Assembly: GCF_031157275.1 (NCBI RefSeq)
Contig: NZ_JAVIFW010000017.1
Span: 124,001-188,000 of the forward strand
Direction of reading: 5' to 3'
Source: Streptomyces sp. LHD-70
GTDB lineage: Bacteria > Actinomycetota > Actinomycetes > Streptomycetales > Streptomycetaceae
Length of the DNA stretch: 64,000 bases
Shown: positions 37,207 through 46,105 of the stretch, in pieces
Position numbering within the stretch: position 1 is the first letter of the stretch
Layout: each line of letters opens with the position of its first letter
The notes under the pieces: generated by a model
What the model was told of the DNA's origin: nothing
What the model saw: only the letters and a program-made list of their open reading frames with translations
The model's database searches: none
Made by a program: the position numbers and the translations under genes

Positions 37207-39360
37207 ATGGAATCAGCACCCGCCCCGTCGACCGCGCCCGCCGTGGAGTCACCGGACTTTCCCCTGCAGTTCGCCCGCACCCGCCGCTTCACGCTCGGGG
37301 CGCCGCGCGCCTTCACGGTCTCGCCGGACGGGAGACGGGTGCTGTTCCTACGGTCGAAGGGCGGCACGGACGCGGTGAGCCGCCTGTGGGTGCACGAGGA
37401 CGGGGCGGAGCGGGTGCTCGCCGACCCGATGGTGCTCAACCGGAACGGTGCGGTGCCACCGGAGGAGCGGGTACGGCGGGAGCGGGCCCGGGAGCTGTCG
37501 GAGGGCATCGTGGCGTACGCCTGCGACCGGCACGCGCGCGTGGTGGCGTTTTCGCTGAACGGTGCCCTGTGGGTGGTCTCGTCCGACGGCGGCCTGCCGC
37601 AGCGGGTGCCGACGGCCGGGCCGGTGGTCGACCCGCGCCCCTCACCGGACGGCACGCGCGTCGCGTACGTATCGCGGGGCGCGCTGCGGGTGGTGGGCGT
37701 CGACGGTACGGACGAACGGGCCCTTGCCGTGCCGGAGTCCGCCGACGTGACGTACGGGCTCGCCGATCACACGGCCGCCGAGTCCCTCGGCAGGGACCGC
37801 GCGTACTGGTGGTCGCCGGACGGTGCGGCGCTGCTCGTGGCGCGCGTGGACCACGGCCCCGTACAGCGCTGGTATCAGTCGGACCCGGTGCGTCCGGAGC
37901 GGCCGCCGCGGACGTTCCGGTATCCGGCGGCGGGCACCGCCAACGCGATCACCACGTTGCGGGTGGTGCCGCTGTCCGGTGAGCCGGTGGACGTGCGGCT
38001 GCCCGCCGCCGCGGACGCGGACGGGCGACCGGAGGACGCGTGGACGGACCCGGCCTTCGAGTACGTCACGCGGGTCTCGTGGGACGCGCACGGCCCGCTG
38101 GCCGCCGTGCTCACCCGCGACCAGCGCACGGAGTACGTCTGCGCCCTCGACCCGGCCACCGGCGCCGCCGAGGTGCTGCACCGGCGGCACGACGCGCCCT
38201 GGGTGACGGCCCTGCCCGGCACACCCGCACGCACCGCGTCGGGCGCCCTGGTCGTGCCCCGCGCGGTGGGCGATACGGACGGCCTGGAGGTCGACGGGGT
38301 CGCCGTCACCCCGGAAGGGCTGCACGCGCGCGTGGTGCTCGGCACGGTCGGCGAACAGGTGCTGTTCACGGCGAGCGAGGACCCGGAAGAGACGCATGTG
38401 TGGTCGTACGAGAAGGGCCGCGGCTGTGAGCGGATCAGCGAGGTCCCGGGCCTGCACACCGCCGTGGCCGACGGCCCGCTGCTCGTCCTGGAGAGCCGGA
38501 CACCGGAGGGCGACGCGGTGCGGCTGCTGCGCGCGGGCGCCGAGGCGGGCCGGATCGAGACGCTCACGGACCGTCCGGTCGTACGTCCCGCTCCGCTCCG
38601 ACTCCGGCTCGGCGGACGGGAGTTGCGCAGTCGGCTGTTTCTGCCGACGGGCCACGAGCCCGGCAGCGGGCGGCTTCCGGTGCTGCTCAGCCCGTACTCG
38701 GGTCCCGGCGTGCAGCTCGTGGTGCGGGCCCGCACCTGGCCGTCGGCGGTGTGCCAGTGGTTCGCCGACCAGGGCTTCGCCGTCCTCGTCACGGACGGGC
38801 GGGGCACTCCGGGGCGGGGCCGGGCGTGGGAACGGGCCGTCCACGGCGACCAGTTGACGCCCGTACTCGACGACCAGGTGGCGGCGCTGCACGCGGCGGC
38901 CGAGGAGTATCCGGACCTCGATCTGGACCGGGTGGCGATCCGTGGCTGGTCGTTCGGCGGCTATCTGGCGGCGGGGGCGGTGCTGCTGCGCCCCGACGTG
39001 TTCCACGCGGCGGTCGCGGGCGCGGCGACGGCCGACCAGCGGCTGTACGACACGTACTGGAAGGAGCGCTTCCTGGGGCATCCGGGCGTGCGGCCGGAGA
39101 TCTATGACGAGGCCTCACTCCTCACGCACGCGCACCGCCTCACGCGCCCCCTGCTGCTGGTCCACGGACTCGCCGACGATAACGTGGTGGCCGCCCACGT
39201 GCTGCGGTTCTCCGCGGCGCTGCTCGCGGCCGGGCGCCCGCACGGGGTGCTGCCGCTGCCGACGGCCACGCACGTCCCGAGCGGCGAGGGCGTGGCCGAC
39301 ATGCTGCTCCGGCACGAACTCACCTTCCTGCGGGACGCCCTTGGGGAGGGGAAGCCGTAA
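37207..39360 (+). CDS. S9 family serine peptidase (dipeptidyl peptidase IV-like)
   Basis: A 717-residue prolyl oligopeptidase-family enzyme. An N-terminal beta-propeller (DPP-IV type, with FTVSPDGRRVLFLRS and DPRPSPDGTRVAYVSR blade motifs) precedes an alpha/beta-hydrolase domain. The triad is Ser582 in RGWSFGGY, Asp657/658 in LVHGLADDN, and His689 in ATHVPSG. No signal peptide is apparent, so it is probably cytosolic, trimming short peptides, often after proline. The ATG at 37207 is chosen because the preceding codons have no family resemblance. Confidence 0.92.
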   Translation: MESAPAPSTAPAVESPDFPLQFARTRRFTLGAPRAFTVSPDGRRVLFLRSKGGTDAVSRLWVHEDGAERVLADPMVLNRNGAVPPEERVRRERARELSEGIVAYACDRHARVVAFSLNGALWVVSSDGGLPQRVPTAGPVVDPRPSPDGTRVAYVSRGALRVVGVDGTDERALAVPESADVTYGLADHTAAESLGRDRAYWWSPDGAALLVARVDHGPVQRWYQSDPVRPERPPRTFRYPAAGTANAITTLRVVPLSGEPVDVRLPAAADADGRPEDAWTDPAFEYVTRVSWDAHGPLAAVLTRDQRTEYVCALDPATGAAEVLHRRHDAPWVTALPGTPARTASGALVVPRAVGDTDGLEVDGVAVTPEGLHARVVLGTVGEQVLFTASEDPEETHVWSYEKGRGCERISEVPGLHTAVADGPLLVLESRTPEGDAVRLLRAGAEAGRIETLTDRPVVRPAPLRLRLGGRELRSRLFLPTGHEPGSGRLPVLLSPYSGPGVQLVVRARTWPSAVCQWFADQGFAVLVTDGRGTPGRGRAWERAVHGDQLTPVLDDQVAALHAAAEEYPDLDLDRVAIRGWSFGGYLAAGAVLLRPDVFHAAVAGAATADQRLYDTYWKERFLGHPGVRPEIYDEASLLTHAHRLTRPLLLVHGLADDNVVAAHVLRFSAALLAAGRPHGVLPLPTATHVPSGEGVADMLLRHELTFLRDALGEGKP

Positions 39361-39382
39361 GGCGTGCGGGACTGCGGGGCTG

Positions 39383-39466
39383 CGGGCTTGCGAAGCTGCG
39401 TGTGGGGCCTGCACGGCTCCGTCTGGGGCCTGCGCGCCTCCATGCGGGGCTTGCGCGGCTCCGCGT
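39383..39466. repeat. 21-bp imperfect tandem repeat
   Basis: Four imperfect copies of a 21-base unit like GGGGCCTGCGCGGCTCCGTGT, starting 22 bases after the S9 peptidase stop. The period is a multiple of three, which keeps frames open but does not make a recognisable protein. Confidence 0.65.
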
Positions 39467-39730
39467 GTTGGCCCCGCACGCCTCGCGGAGGCCGCGCCGC
39501 TGCACCCGACCGGCGGCACCCGTCGCGACTGTAGGGGCGCGGGTTGGTCCGGCGTCCGTGCGTCCTCTGGATTTCACGGCGCGGGCATTGGAACGTTGAA
39601 CCACATCGCGGAGCGCGACGTACCCCTCGGCGGGGCTGGTCAAGGCCTCACCGTCGCGTGCGCCCCGCACCCGCCGGACGTCTCGGGTCCGGTCAACGCT
39701 CCGGACCTCAAATCCCGCATGGAGGATGGC
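39467..39730. other. intergenic region before the Rieske gene
   Basis: With the adjoining repeat, about 370 bases between the peptidase and Rieske genes. No gene is supported. A promoter for the Rieske gene should lie here, but no clear boxes were found. Confidence 0.35.
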
Positions 39731-40234
39731 ATGGCCGCATCGCAGGACACCCCTCGCCCCGACCCCGCCCGGCGCACCGTCGTGGCAGCCGTGGGCGTGG
39801 CAGGTCTGGCCGCAGCCGTGACGGCGTGCGGCGGATCGGACGACTCGGGTTCCGAGGGAGGCACCGGCGGCACCGACACGGGCACCCCGACCGAAGGCGC
39901 CCCCGACTCTCCGACGGGCGGCGCGACGGAGGAGACCGGCGGCGGAGGCGCCCCGCTCGCCAAGACCTCCGACATCCCCGAGGGCGGCGGCAAGATCTTC
40001 AAGGAGCAGAAGGTCGTCGTCACCCAACCGGCCGCCGGCGAGTTCAAGGCCTTCTCGGCCACCTGCACGCACCAGGGCTGTGTCGTGGGGAGCGTCTCGG
40101 GCGGCACGATCAACTGCCCGTGCCATGGCAGCAAGTTCGCGGTGGCGGACGGCGCCGTGGAGAACGGCCCGGCGACGCGCCCGCTGCCCAGCGAGAAGAT
40201 CGAGGTCTCGGGTGAGGAGATCAGGCTGCTCTGA
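39731..40234 (+). CDS. Rieske (2Fe-2S) lipoprotein, probably Tat-exported
   Basis: A 167-residue protein with an N-terminal DPARRTVVAAVGVAGLAAAV signal that contains a twin-arginine and ends in a lipobox-like VTAC (Cys about 36). A Gly/Ser/Thr-rich linker and a Rieske domain follow. The cluster ligands are in CTHQGC (about residues 114-119) and CPCHGS (about 131-136), two Cys and two His. GGAGG at 39721-39725 selects the ATG at 39731. It resembles the small Streptomyces Rieske lipoproteins of unknown redox partner rather than the QcrA subunit. Confidence 0.9.
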   Translation: MAASQDTPRPDPARRTVVAAVGVAGLAAAVTACGGSDDSGSEGGTGGTDTGTPTEGAPDSPTGGATEETGGGGAPLAKTSDIPEGGGKIFKEQKVVVTQPAAGEFKAFSATCTHQGCVVGSVSGGTINCPCHGSKFAVADGAVENGPATRPLPSEKIEVSGEEIRLL

Positions 40235-40260
40235 CGGGCGGCGCGGGTTCCATGGCCACC

Positions 40261-40297
40261 GGGCGGGCGGGGCGCGAGTCGAGCGCCCCGCCCGCCC
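40261..40297. terminator. bidirectional hairpin terminator
   Basis: A perfect 15-bp inverted repeat (40261-40275 with 40283-40297; arm GGGCGGGCGGGGCGC) and a 7-base loop. It lies between the convergent Rieske and isochorismatase-like genes. Confidence 0.75.
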
Positions 40298-40330
40298 GTC
40301 CGCGTCCGCCCAGGTACGACCCGGCCCCTC

Positions 40331-40966
40331 CTACCGCGCGCCCTTCCAGACCCCCACCACATCCTCGGTGGTCGTCACCGTCGCGACGAGCGAGAGCGTG
40401 TTGCGGACCACCACCGGCGTGTAGTCGGCCGGCACCCCCGCGATCGCATCGGCGGGGACGACCGCCGTGTAGCCGAGGTTGACCGCGTCGAACACGGCAT
40501 TGGGGATGGCGACGTTGGCCGAGACGCCCGTGACGATCAGCGTGCGGCAGCCGAGATTCCGCAGGAGCGGGTCGACGTCGGTGCCCGCGATCGGCGAGAG
40601 CCCGTGCAGTCGCCGTACGACGAGATCCTCCTCGGCGACCTCGATCGGCGGCGCCACCCGGACCGCCCGCGTACCGGACAACTGCTGCACCGGCAGGCGC
40701 TCCGCCGCGCGGAAGAGCCGGGCGTTGCGTCCCGCGCCCCGGCCGTCCGGCCGCCGCTCCGCCACCGCGTGCAGCACCTGGACCGAGGCGGCGTGCGCGG
40801 CCGCCACCAGGCGCGCGACGTTGTCGAGTGCGCCCGACTCTCTTGCCTCGCGGGCCAGTTCGGGAAGCGCGCTGTCCTCGCCGACGACGCCCTGCTGGCA
40901 TTCCACAGTGAGCAGCGCGGTGGTGGCGGGATCGAGGAGTTCGGCGAGCTGTGCGCTGGACGGCAT
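40331..40966 (-). CDS. isochorismatase/cysteine-hydrolase fold protein, catalytic residues replaced
   Basis: A 211-residue protein with the isochorismatase-like fold (ALLTVECQQG, TDVDPLLRNLGCRTLIVTGV, FDAVNLGYTAVV). In active members the first motif has Asp, a central Lys lies near VVKP, and Cys lies in TNxCV. Here these positions read Glu (TVEC), Arg (VVRRLHG) and Ala (SANVAIPNAV). The same NVAIPN signature is, to my knowledge, common in an actinobacterial subgroup, so this is probably a lineage of non-hydrolytic proteins rather than a single mutant. Role unknown. The ATG at 40966 is used; the long upstream frame reads repeats. Confidence 0.78.
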   Translation of the reverse strand: MPSSAQLAELLDPATTALLTVECQQGVVGEDSALPELAREARESGALDNVARLVAAAHAASVQVLHAVAERRPDGRGAGRNARLFRAAERLPVQQLSGTRAVRVAPPIEVAEEDLVVRRLHGLSPIAGTDVDPLLRNLGCRTLIVTGVSANVAIPNAVFDAVNLGYTAVVPADAIAGVPADYTPVVVRNTLSLVATVTTTEDVVGVWKGAR

Positions 40967-41246
40967 GATTCCCCCTGCTGTCTCGGTGACCTGCCTACTG
41001 TCTCGGTGACCTGCTGCCTCGGTGACCTTCGCTGACCGTACGAGCGGACGGCGGTCGCCTGACCGCCCGAGCGCACGGCGGTCGCCTCGGTTGGCGCCGG
41101 AGGGTAGCCCCCATTGCGTACCGGTGGAAGAGACACCATGATTTCCTGACGGATTGTCAGCTACGGTGCCGCGCCCGGCCGTTCCGCACAGATCGCGGGG
41201 CCGCGCGAACCCGGTGCGGCACGAGGCTCGTCGACACGGAGGATGC

Positions 41247-41717
41247 ATGTCCGGTACGCAGCGCAGGGGCCGCAAGATCATGATGACGCCGGACGAGCGC
41301 GACGCGTTCCTCACGGAGCAGCGCACGTGCCGGGTCGCGACGGTCTCGGCGGACGGCGCCCCGCACGCCAGCACCCTCTGGTTCGTCTGGGACGGATCGG
41401 CACTGTGGCTGTACTCCATCACTCGCAGCAAGCGCTGGGCCGACCTGCGCCGCGACCCGCGCATCGCGGTGGTGATCGACGCGGGCGAGGAGTACGGGGA
41501 GCTGCGCGGCGTGGAGCTCTCCGGCAGCGTCGAGTTCGTGGGCGAGGCCCCGCGCACGGGTGAGCCGTGCCCCGAACTGGCCGTTCCGGAGAAGCTGTTC
41601 GCCCGAAAGCTCTTCGGGATGGACGCGATGCCGCACGACGGCCGGCACGCCTGGGCCAGGCTTGTCCCGGACGCGATCGTGTCCTGGGACTTCCGCAAGC
41701 TGACCGTACTGAGGTGA
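41247..41717 (+). CDS. PPOX class flavin/F420-binding protein
   Basis: A 156-residue protein of the pyridoxamine-5'-phosphate-oxidase-like split-barrel fold. RTCRVATVSADGAPHASTLW followed by FVWDGSALWLYSITRSKRW is the usual cofactor-binding half of the F420/FMN-dependent reductases. GGAGG 4 bases upstream sets the ATG at 41247. It likely reduces an unknown small substrate; heme or biliverdin-type roles are known for relatives. Confidence 0.82.
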   Translation: MSGTQRRGRKIMMTPDERDAFLTEQRTCRVATVSADGAPHASTLWFVWDGSALWLYSITRSKRWADLRRDPRIAVVIDAGEEYGELRGVELSGSVEFVGEAPRTGEPCPELAVPEKLFARKLFGMDAMPHDGRHAWARLVPDAIVSWDFRKLTVLR

Positions 41718-41740
41718 CGTACGGACCGCCCCTCCAGGTG

Positions 41741-41842
41741 GCGACCGCCCACTCCTGGTGGCGACCGCCCACTCCTGGTGGCGACCGCCCACTCCTGGTG
41801 GCGACCGCCCACTCCTGGTGGCGCACCGCCCACTCCGGGTGG
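41741..41842. repeat. 20-bp tandem repeat array
   Basis: Four perfect consecutive copies of GCGACCGCCCACTCCTGGTG (41741-41820) plus one degenerate copy, in the 128-bp gap between the convergent PPOX and LysR stops. There is no spacer variation, so it is a minisatellite rather than a CRISPR array. Confidence 0.9.
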
Positions 41843-41845
41843 CGC

Positions 41846-42748
41846 CTAACCCACCCGCTCCCCGGCCGCCTTGAGTGCCGTGACCGCCGCGCGGATCGAC
41901 GGTCTTCGGTCGGCGTCCGCCCGCCACACCGCGTACACATGACGGCGCACGCCCTGGCGCACCGGCACCACGCTCACGCCCTCCGGCAGCAGGCCACGCC
42001 CCAGGCGCGGGGTGATGCAGACGCCCAACCCGGCGGCGACGAAGGCGAGTTGGGTGTGGTGCTCCTCGGCGTAGTGCCGCACGCGCGGCTCGATGTCCTT
42101 GGCGCGCAGGGTGTAGAGCAGCCAGTCCGCGCAGTAGGCACCCTCGGGCCAGGAGATCCAGTCCTCGTCGGCGAGCTCTTCGAGGGCGATCTCCGCGCGC
42201 GTGGCGAGCGGGTGCCCCGCGGGGAGCACGACATCCGCCGGGTCGTCGAGGAGCGGCGCCTTCGCCAGGCCGTCGGGCACGGGCAGCGGCTTGTTGTACC
42301 AGTCGAGCACCACCGCCAGGTCCAGGTCTCCGCGGACCACCGCCGCGGCGCCCTCCTCCGGCTCCAACTCCCTTGACCGCACGCGGAGTCCGGGGTGCTC
42401 CTCGCGCAGCGCCACAAGGGCCGACGGGAACAGTCCTCGCGCGGCCGTGGGGAAGGCGGAGATCCGCAGCTCTCCGACGGCCCGGCCGCGCTGCGCCTCC
42501 AGGTCCGACTGGGCCAGCTCGACCTGCGACAGGATCCGGCCCGCGTGGTCCGCGAGCAGCCGCCCGGCGTCCGTGAGGCGGATGCCGCGGCCGTTCTTGG
42601 CGAGCAGTTGCTGGCCCACCTCGCGCTCCAGCTTGGTCATCTGCTGCGACACCGCCGAGGTCGTCACATGGAGCCCGGCGGCGGCCTGGCTCACCGAGCC
42701 GTGCCTGGCCAGGGCATCGAGGGTGCGCAGGCGCTCCAGATTCAACAT
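41846..42748 (-). CDS. LysR family transcriptional regulator
   Basis: A 300-residue LysR regulator. The N-terminal winged helix-turn-helix reads MLNLERLRTLDALARHGSVS and QAAAGLHVTTSAVSQQMTKL (residues 1-40). The C-terminal effector domain (about 90-295) is of the periplasmic-binding type. It is divergent from the EamA exporter 75 bp away, with paired half-sites between, so the exporter is the probable target. Start 42748 fits the family N-terminus. Confidence 0.92.
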   Translation of the reverse strand: MLNLERLRTLDALARHGSVSQAAAGLHVTTSAVSQQMTKLEREVGQQLLAKNGRGIRLTDAGRLLADHAGRILSQVELAQSDLEAQRGRAVGELRISAFPTAARGLFPSALVALREEHPGLRVRSRELEPEEGAAAVVRGDLDLAVVLDWYNKPLPVPDGLAKAPLLDDPADVVLPAGHPLATRAEIALEELADEDWISWPEGAYCADWLLYTLRAKDIEPRVRHYAEEHHTQLAFVAAGLGVCITPRLGRGLLPEGVSVVPVRQGVRRHVYAVWRADADRRPSIRAAVTALKAAGERVG

Positions 42749-42750
42749 GT

Positions 42751-42805
42751 AAGCAATACTACGCAATGACGAGCAAAAAATCTCGCTTGTTCTACGAAAT
42801 TGCTT
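42751..42805. promoter_or_regulatory. LysR/EamA divergent control region
   Basis: An AT-rich divergent gap with the inverted half-sites AAGCAAT (42751-42757) and ATTGCTT (42799-42805), 41 bases apart. That spacing is compatible with two contacts of a LysR tetramer. The promoters of both genes must be here. Confidence 0.45.
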
Positions 42806-42822
42806 CCGTCATCGTGAGAGGC

Positions 42823-43827
42823 ATGGCTTCCGTCAGCACGCCCCGCGCCACCGCCCGCGCACCGCTCCCCACCCCCCCGTCGACCTCCGCACAGGCCTCC
42901 GCACCGGCCTCCGCACCGGCCTCCGCGCCGACCGAAGGGCGCACCACCCGTCCCGCCCTGGACTGGCGCATCCGTTTCGCCGCCCTCTCTCTGGTGTGGG
43001 GTTTCAGCTTCCTCCTCATCAAGGTGGGTACGCAGGGCTTCGCTCCGTTCCAAGTCACGTTCGGGCGGCTGCTGTTCGGGACGGCGGTGCTCGGGGTGGC
43101 GCTCGCCGTCAAGCGGGAGCGGCTGCCGCGCGGGCTGCGGACGTGGGGCCATCTGGCGGTCGCGGCGCTGCTGCTCAACGCCCTGCCGTTCTCGCTGTTC
43201 GCGTACGCGGAGCTGACGATCCCGTCGACGCTCGCGGGGATCTGCAACGCCACGTCGCCGCTGTGGGGCATGGTCCTCTCGCTCGTCGCGCTCTCCGAGG
43301 ACCGGCCGACGCGGCGCCGGGTGGCGGGGCTCGGCCTGGGCTTTCTCGGGGTCCTCACGGTGCTGGGCGCCTGGCAGGGCTTCAGCGGACTGGACGCGCG
43401 GGGGACGGCGCTGGCGCTCCTCGCCTCCCTGAGCTACCCGATCGGCTGGATCTACGTCCGCCGCACGCTCGCCGGGAACCCGCACTCGAACCTGTCCCTC
43501 ACGGGCGGCCAGCTGCTCCTCGCTACGGCCCAACTGGCCGTCGTCACCCCGCTGTTCACTTCTCTGCCGACGAGTCTGCCCGTCGTCCCGCTGCTCGCGG
43601 TGGCCGCGCTCGGCATCCTGGGGACGGGACTCGCCGTGCTGCTGCAGTTCGGGCTCGTCTCCGAGGTGGGTCCGACGACGGGCCAGATGGTCACGTACTT
43701 CATCCCGGTCATCGCCACGGCCGCGGGCGTCGCGCTGCTCGGCGAGCCGCTGACCTGGTCGACGCCGGTGGGCGCGCTCATCGTCATCGCGGGCGCGGCG
43801 CTGACCCAGTCTCGCGCCAGGCGGTAG
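42823..43827 (+). CDS. EamA/DMT family transporter
   Basis: A 334-residue drug/metabolite transporter with ten predicted membrane segments in two EamA repeats (ALSLVWGFSFLLIKVGTQGF opens the first; LALLASLSYPIGWIYVRRTL the second). A Pro/Ala-rich cytosolic N-terminus of about 50 residues precedes the first segment. GTGAGAGG sits just before the ATG at 42823, favouring it over one at 42766. Probably exports an amino acid or metabolite under control of the divergent LysR protein. Confidence 0.88.
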   Translation: MASVSTPRATARAPLPTPPSTSAQASAPASAPASAPTEGRTTRPALDWRIRFAALSLVWGFSFLLIKVGTQGFAPFQVTFGRLLFGTAVLGVALAVKRERLPRGLRTWGHLAVAALLLNALPFSLFAYAELTIPSTLAGICNATSPLWGMVLSLVALSEDRPTRRRVAGLGLGFLGVLTVLGAWQGFSGLDARGTALALLASLSYPIGWIYVRRTLAGNPHSNLSLTGGQLLLATAQLAVVTPLFTSLPTSLPVVPLLAVAALGILGTGLAVLLQFGLVSEVGPTTGQMVTYFIPVIATAAGVALLGEPLTWSTPVGALIVIAGAALTQSRARR

Positions 43828-43876
43828 ACCGGGCGGCGCGGGGGCCGAGCTCGCTCCCAGGCGTACGGGCGCGCCC

Positions 43877-45208
43877 TCACCCGTACCGCCGCACCAGCCC
43901 CCCGCCCACGGCCGCCGCCACCGCACCGGCCACCGTCTCGATCTCGTCGAGAGCCAGGGGCGAGACCGTGATCCGTACGCCCGGCCCCGCGTTCATACGG
44001 AAACGGGCCCCAGGAGCGACCGCCCAGCCCGCGTGCAGCAGGTGGGCCACGGCGCCCGTCTCGTCGGCGACGGGGACCCAGACGTTCATGCCCGTACGGC
44101 CGTGCGCCTCGATGCCCCGTTCCGCCAGTGCCGCGATGAGTGCCTCGCGGCGGCGCCCGTACGAATCCGCCACTACGCGCGCGTGCACCGCCTTCTCCGA
44201 CCACAGCCGCACCACCGCGTACTGCAGCACCCGACTGATCCAGCCCGGCCCGAGGCGCTGCCGGCCGCGCACGCGGTCGAGGGTCACGGGGTCCCCGGTG
44301 AGGACGGCGAGGCGCAGGTCGGGGCCGTACGCCTTGGCCGTCGAACGCACCACGGCCCAGCGGTCGGTGACCCCGGCGAGCGGGTGCAGGGGTACGTCCA
44401 CGATGTGGTGGCCGTGGTCGTCCTCGATGAGGACCACCTGAGGGTGCTCTGCGAGCACGGAACGCAGTGCACGCGCGCGTGCCGCAGTGACCGCCGCGCC
44501 CGTGGGGTTCTGCGCCCGGTCGGTGACGACGAGGGCACGGGCGCCACCGCGCAGGGCCCGGTCGACCTCGTCGGGCAACGGCCCCTCGTCGTCGAGGCCG
44601 ACGGGGACCGGACGCAGGCCGAGCGCGGGCACGAGGTCGAGGAGGCTGCCCCAGCCCGGGTCCTCGACGGCGACCGCGTCGCCCGGTTTGAGGTGGGCGG
44701 CGAGGACCCGCTCGATGGCGTCCAGGGAGCCCGACGTGACGGCGACCGGGCCGTCCGGCACCCCGTCCGCGTCGAAGAGCGCGCGCGCCGCCCGCGCCAA
44801 CTCCGGGTCCACCGCCGGGTCCCCGTACAGCACGGGCCGCTCGTCGGCGCGCTCCCCCGCCGCGGCGAACACCCCGGCGAGGGAGGGCAGCAGCGCGGTG
44901 TCGGGGTTGCCGGTGGACACGTCGCGCACGCCCTCCGGCACCTCGACGCGGATCGCGTCCCGCGCGGAGCTGGCCGGACGCGACCGCACGCGACTGCCCC
45001 GGCGCCCGGACGTCTCGATGACCCCGCGCTCGCGCAGCGTGCGGTAAGCGGCCGCGACCGTATTGGGATTGACGCCGAGATCGCCCGCCAACTCCCGCAT
45101 GGGAGGCAGTAGTTGGCCGGGTTCGAGCAGGCCGTCGGCAATGCCTCGCTCGACACTGGCCGCGATCTCGGCTGCACGTCGCCCTGTGATCCGATACTCT
45201 CCTAGCAC
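43877..45208 (-). CDS. MocR-type regulator (GntR HTH fused to PLP aminotransferase fold)
   Basis: A 443-residue fusion: an N-terminal GntR winged helix (LLPPMRELAGDLGVNPNTVAAAYRTL region, residues about 33-58) and a class I aminotransferase-like domain (about 95-435) with RAQNPTGAAV and the lysine region RSTAKAYGPDLRLAVL. This is the MocR/PdxR/PtsJ architecture that senses PLP or its adducts. The start is GTG 45208, 35 bp from a divergent PPOX-fold gene; a 12-bp palindrome lies between. A role in vitamin B6 control is suggested by that pairing. Confidence 0.9.
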   Translation of the reverse strand: MLGEYRITGRRAAEIAASVERGIADGLLEPGQLLPPMRELAGDLGVNPNTVAAAYRTLRERGVIETSGRRGSRVRSRPASSARDAIRVEVPEGVRDVSTGNPDTALLPSLAGVFAAAGERADERPVLYGDPAVDPELARAARALFDADGVPDGPVAVTSGSLDAIERVLAAHLKPGDAVAVEDPGWGSLLDLVPALGLRPVPVGLDDEGPLPDEVDRALRGGARALVVTDRAQNPTGAAVTAARARALRSVLAEHPQVVLIEDDHGHHIVDVPLHPLAGVTDRWAVVRSTAKAYGPDLRLAVLTGDPVTLDRVRGRQRLGPGWISRVLQYAVVRLWSEKAVHARVVADSYGRRREALIAALAERGIEAHGRTGMNVWVPVADETGAVAHLLHAGWAVAPGARFRMNAGPGVRITVSPLALDEIETVAGAVAAAVGGGLVRRYG

Positions 45209-45219
45209 AAACCAGATTA

Positions 45220-45231
45220 TGCACTAGTGCA
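45220..45231. promoter_or_regulatory. palindromic operator between MocR and PPOX genes
   Basis: TGCACTAGTGCA is a perfect 12-bp palindrome in the 35-bp gap between the two start codons. A further CTAGCACA (45203-45210) repeats one half-site at the MocR start. Binding here would control both genes. Confidence 0.6.
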
Positions 45232-45243
45232 ATGGAGATCGCA

Positions 45244-45915
45244 ATGTCCGTGCAGCACGCTCCGGCCGCGTACACCCCGACCGACCGCACCGTGCCCACC
45301 CGCGCCCGCGAGCGCGCCGCGTACGACCGGGAGACGGTGCACTCGATACTCGACGCCGGTTACCTGTGCCATCTGGGCTTCGTGCGCGACGGGGCACCCG
45401 TCGTCCTGCCCACCCTCTACGGGCGCGTGGGCGAGCGCCTCTATGTGCACGGTTCCACCGGGTCGCGTCCGCTGCGCGAGGCCGGGCGGCAGGACCCCGG
45501 CCTCGCGGTGTGCCTGACGGTCACGCATGTCGACGGTCTGGTCCTTGCCCGCTCGGCGTTCCACCACTCGATCAACTACCGCTCCGTCGTGGTGCACGGC
45601 ATCGCCCACCAGGTGACGGACCCGGAGGAGAAGCGCAGCGCCCTGGACGCGCTCGTCGACCACGTCGTGCCGGGGCGCGCTGCCGACTCCCGCCCCGCCA
45701 ACGCGAAGGAGCTGGCCGCCACCGCGGTGCTCAGCCTCGACCTGAACGAGGTCTCGGCGAAGGCGCGCACGGGCGGCCCCAACGACGACCCCGAGGACCA
45801 GGACCTGCCGTACTGGAGCGGCGTCTTGCCCCTCGCCCCGGCCTACGGGGCGCCGGTCCCGGCTCAGGACCTGACGCCGGGCATGACCGTGCCGGGGTAC
45901 CTGACGTCCCTCTGA
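45244..45915 (+). CDS. PPOX-fold flavin nucleotide-binding protein
   Basis: A 223-residue split-barrel protein of the pyridoxamine 5'-phosphate oxidase-like group. RETVHSILDAGYLCHLGFVR then DGAPVVLPTLYGRVGERLYVHG forms the cofactor-binding half, and SINYRSVVVHGIAHQVTDPEEK the second. GGAG at 45234-45237 selects the ATG at 45244 over one at 45232. The divergent MocR regulator and shared palindrome tie it to PLP-responsive control; whether it oxidises pyridoxamine phosphate is not shown. Confidence 0.82.
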   Translation: MSVQHAPAAYTPTDRTVPTRARERAAYDRETVHSILDAGYLCHLGFVRDGAPVVLPTLYGRVGERLYVHGSTGSRPLREAGRQDPGLAVCLTVTHVDGLVLARSAFHHSINYRSVVVHGIAHQVTDPEEKRSALDALVDHVVPGRAADSRPANAKELAATAVLSLDLNEVSAKARTGGPNDDPEDQDLPYWSGVLPLAPAYGAPVPAQDLTPGMTVPGYLTSL

Positions 45916-46105
45916 GGGGCTGGTTCCACGAGAGAGGGCTGGCCGCCTCGTACAGGGGCTGGTTCCACGAGAGAGGGCTCGGCCGCTTCATGCAGGCGCT
46001 GGTTCCACGACAGAGGGCTCGGCCGCTTCATGCAGGCGCTGGTTCCACGACAGAGGGCTCGGCCGCCTCATGCAGGCGCTGGTTCCACGACAGAGGGCTC
46101 GGCCG
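45913..46105. repeat. 40-bp tandem repeat array containing half a terminator
   Basis: Five consecutive copies with a 39-40 bp period (GGTTCCACGA at 45922, 45961, 46001, 46041 and 46081). From the second copy on, each unit contains AGGGCTCGGCCG, which is the left arm of the terminator at 46094-46126; only the last copy is followed by the matching right arm. Confidence 0.9.

Noticed and set aside
41741..46105. Regular repeats that could suggest CRISPR arrays (41.7 and 45.9 kb)
   Set aside because: The copies are directly abutting with no unique spacers, and no cas genes are present; they are minisatellite-type tandem repeats.
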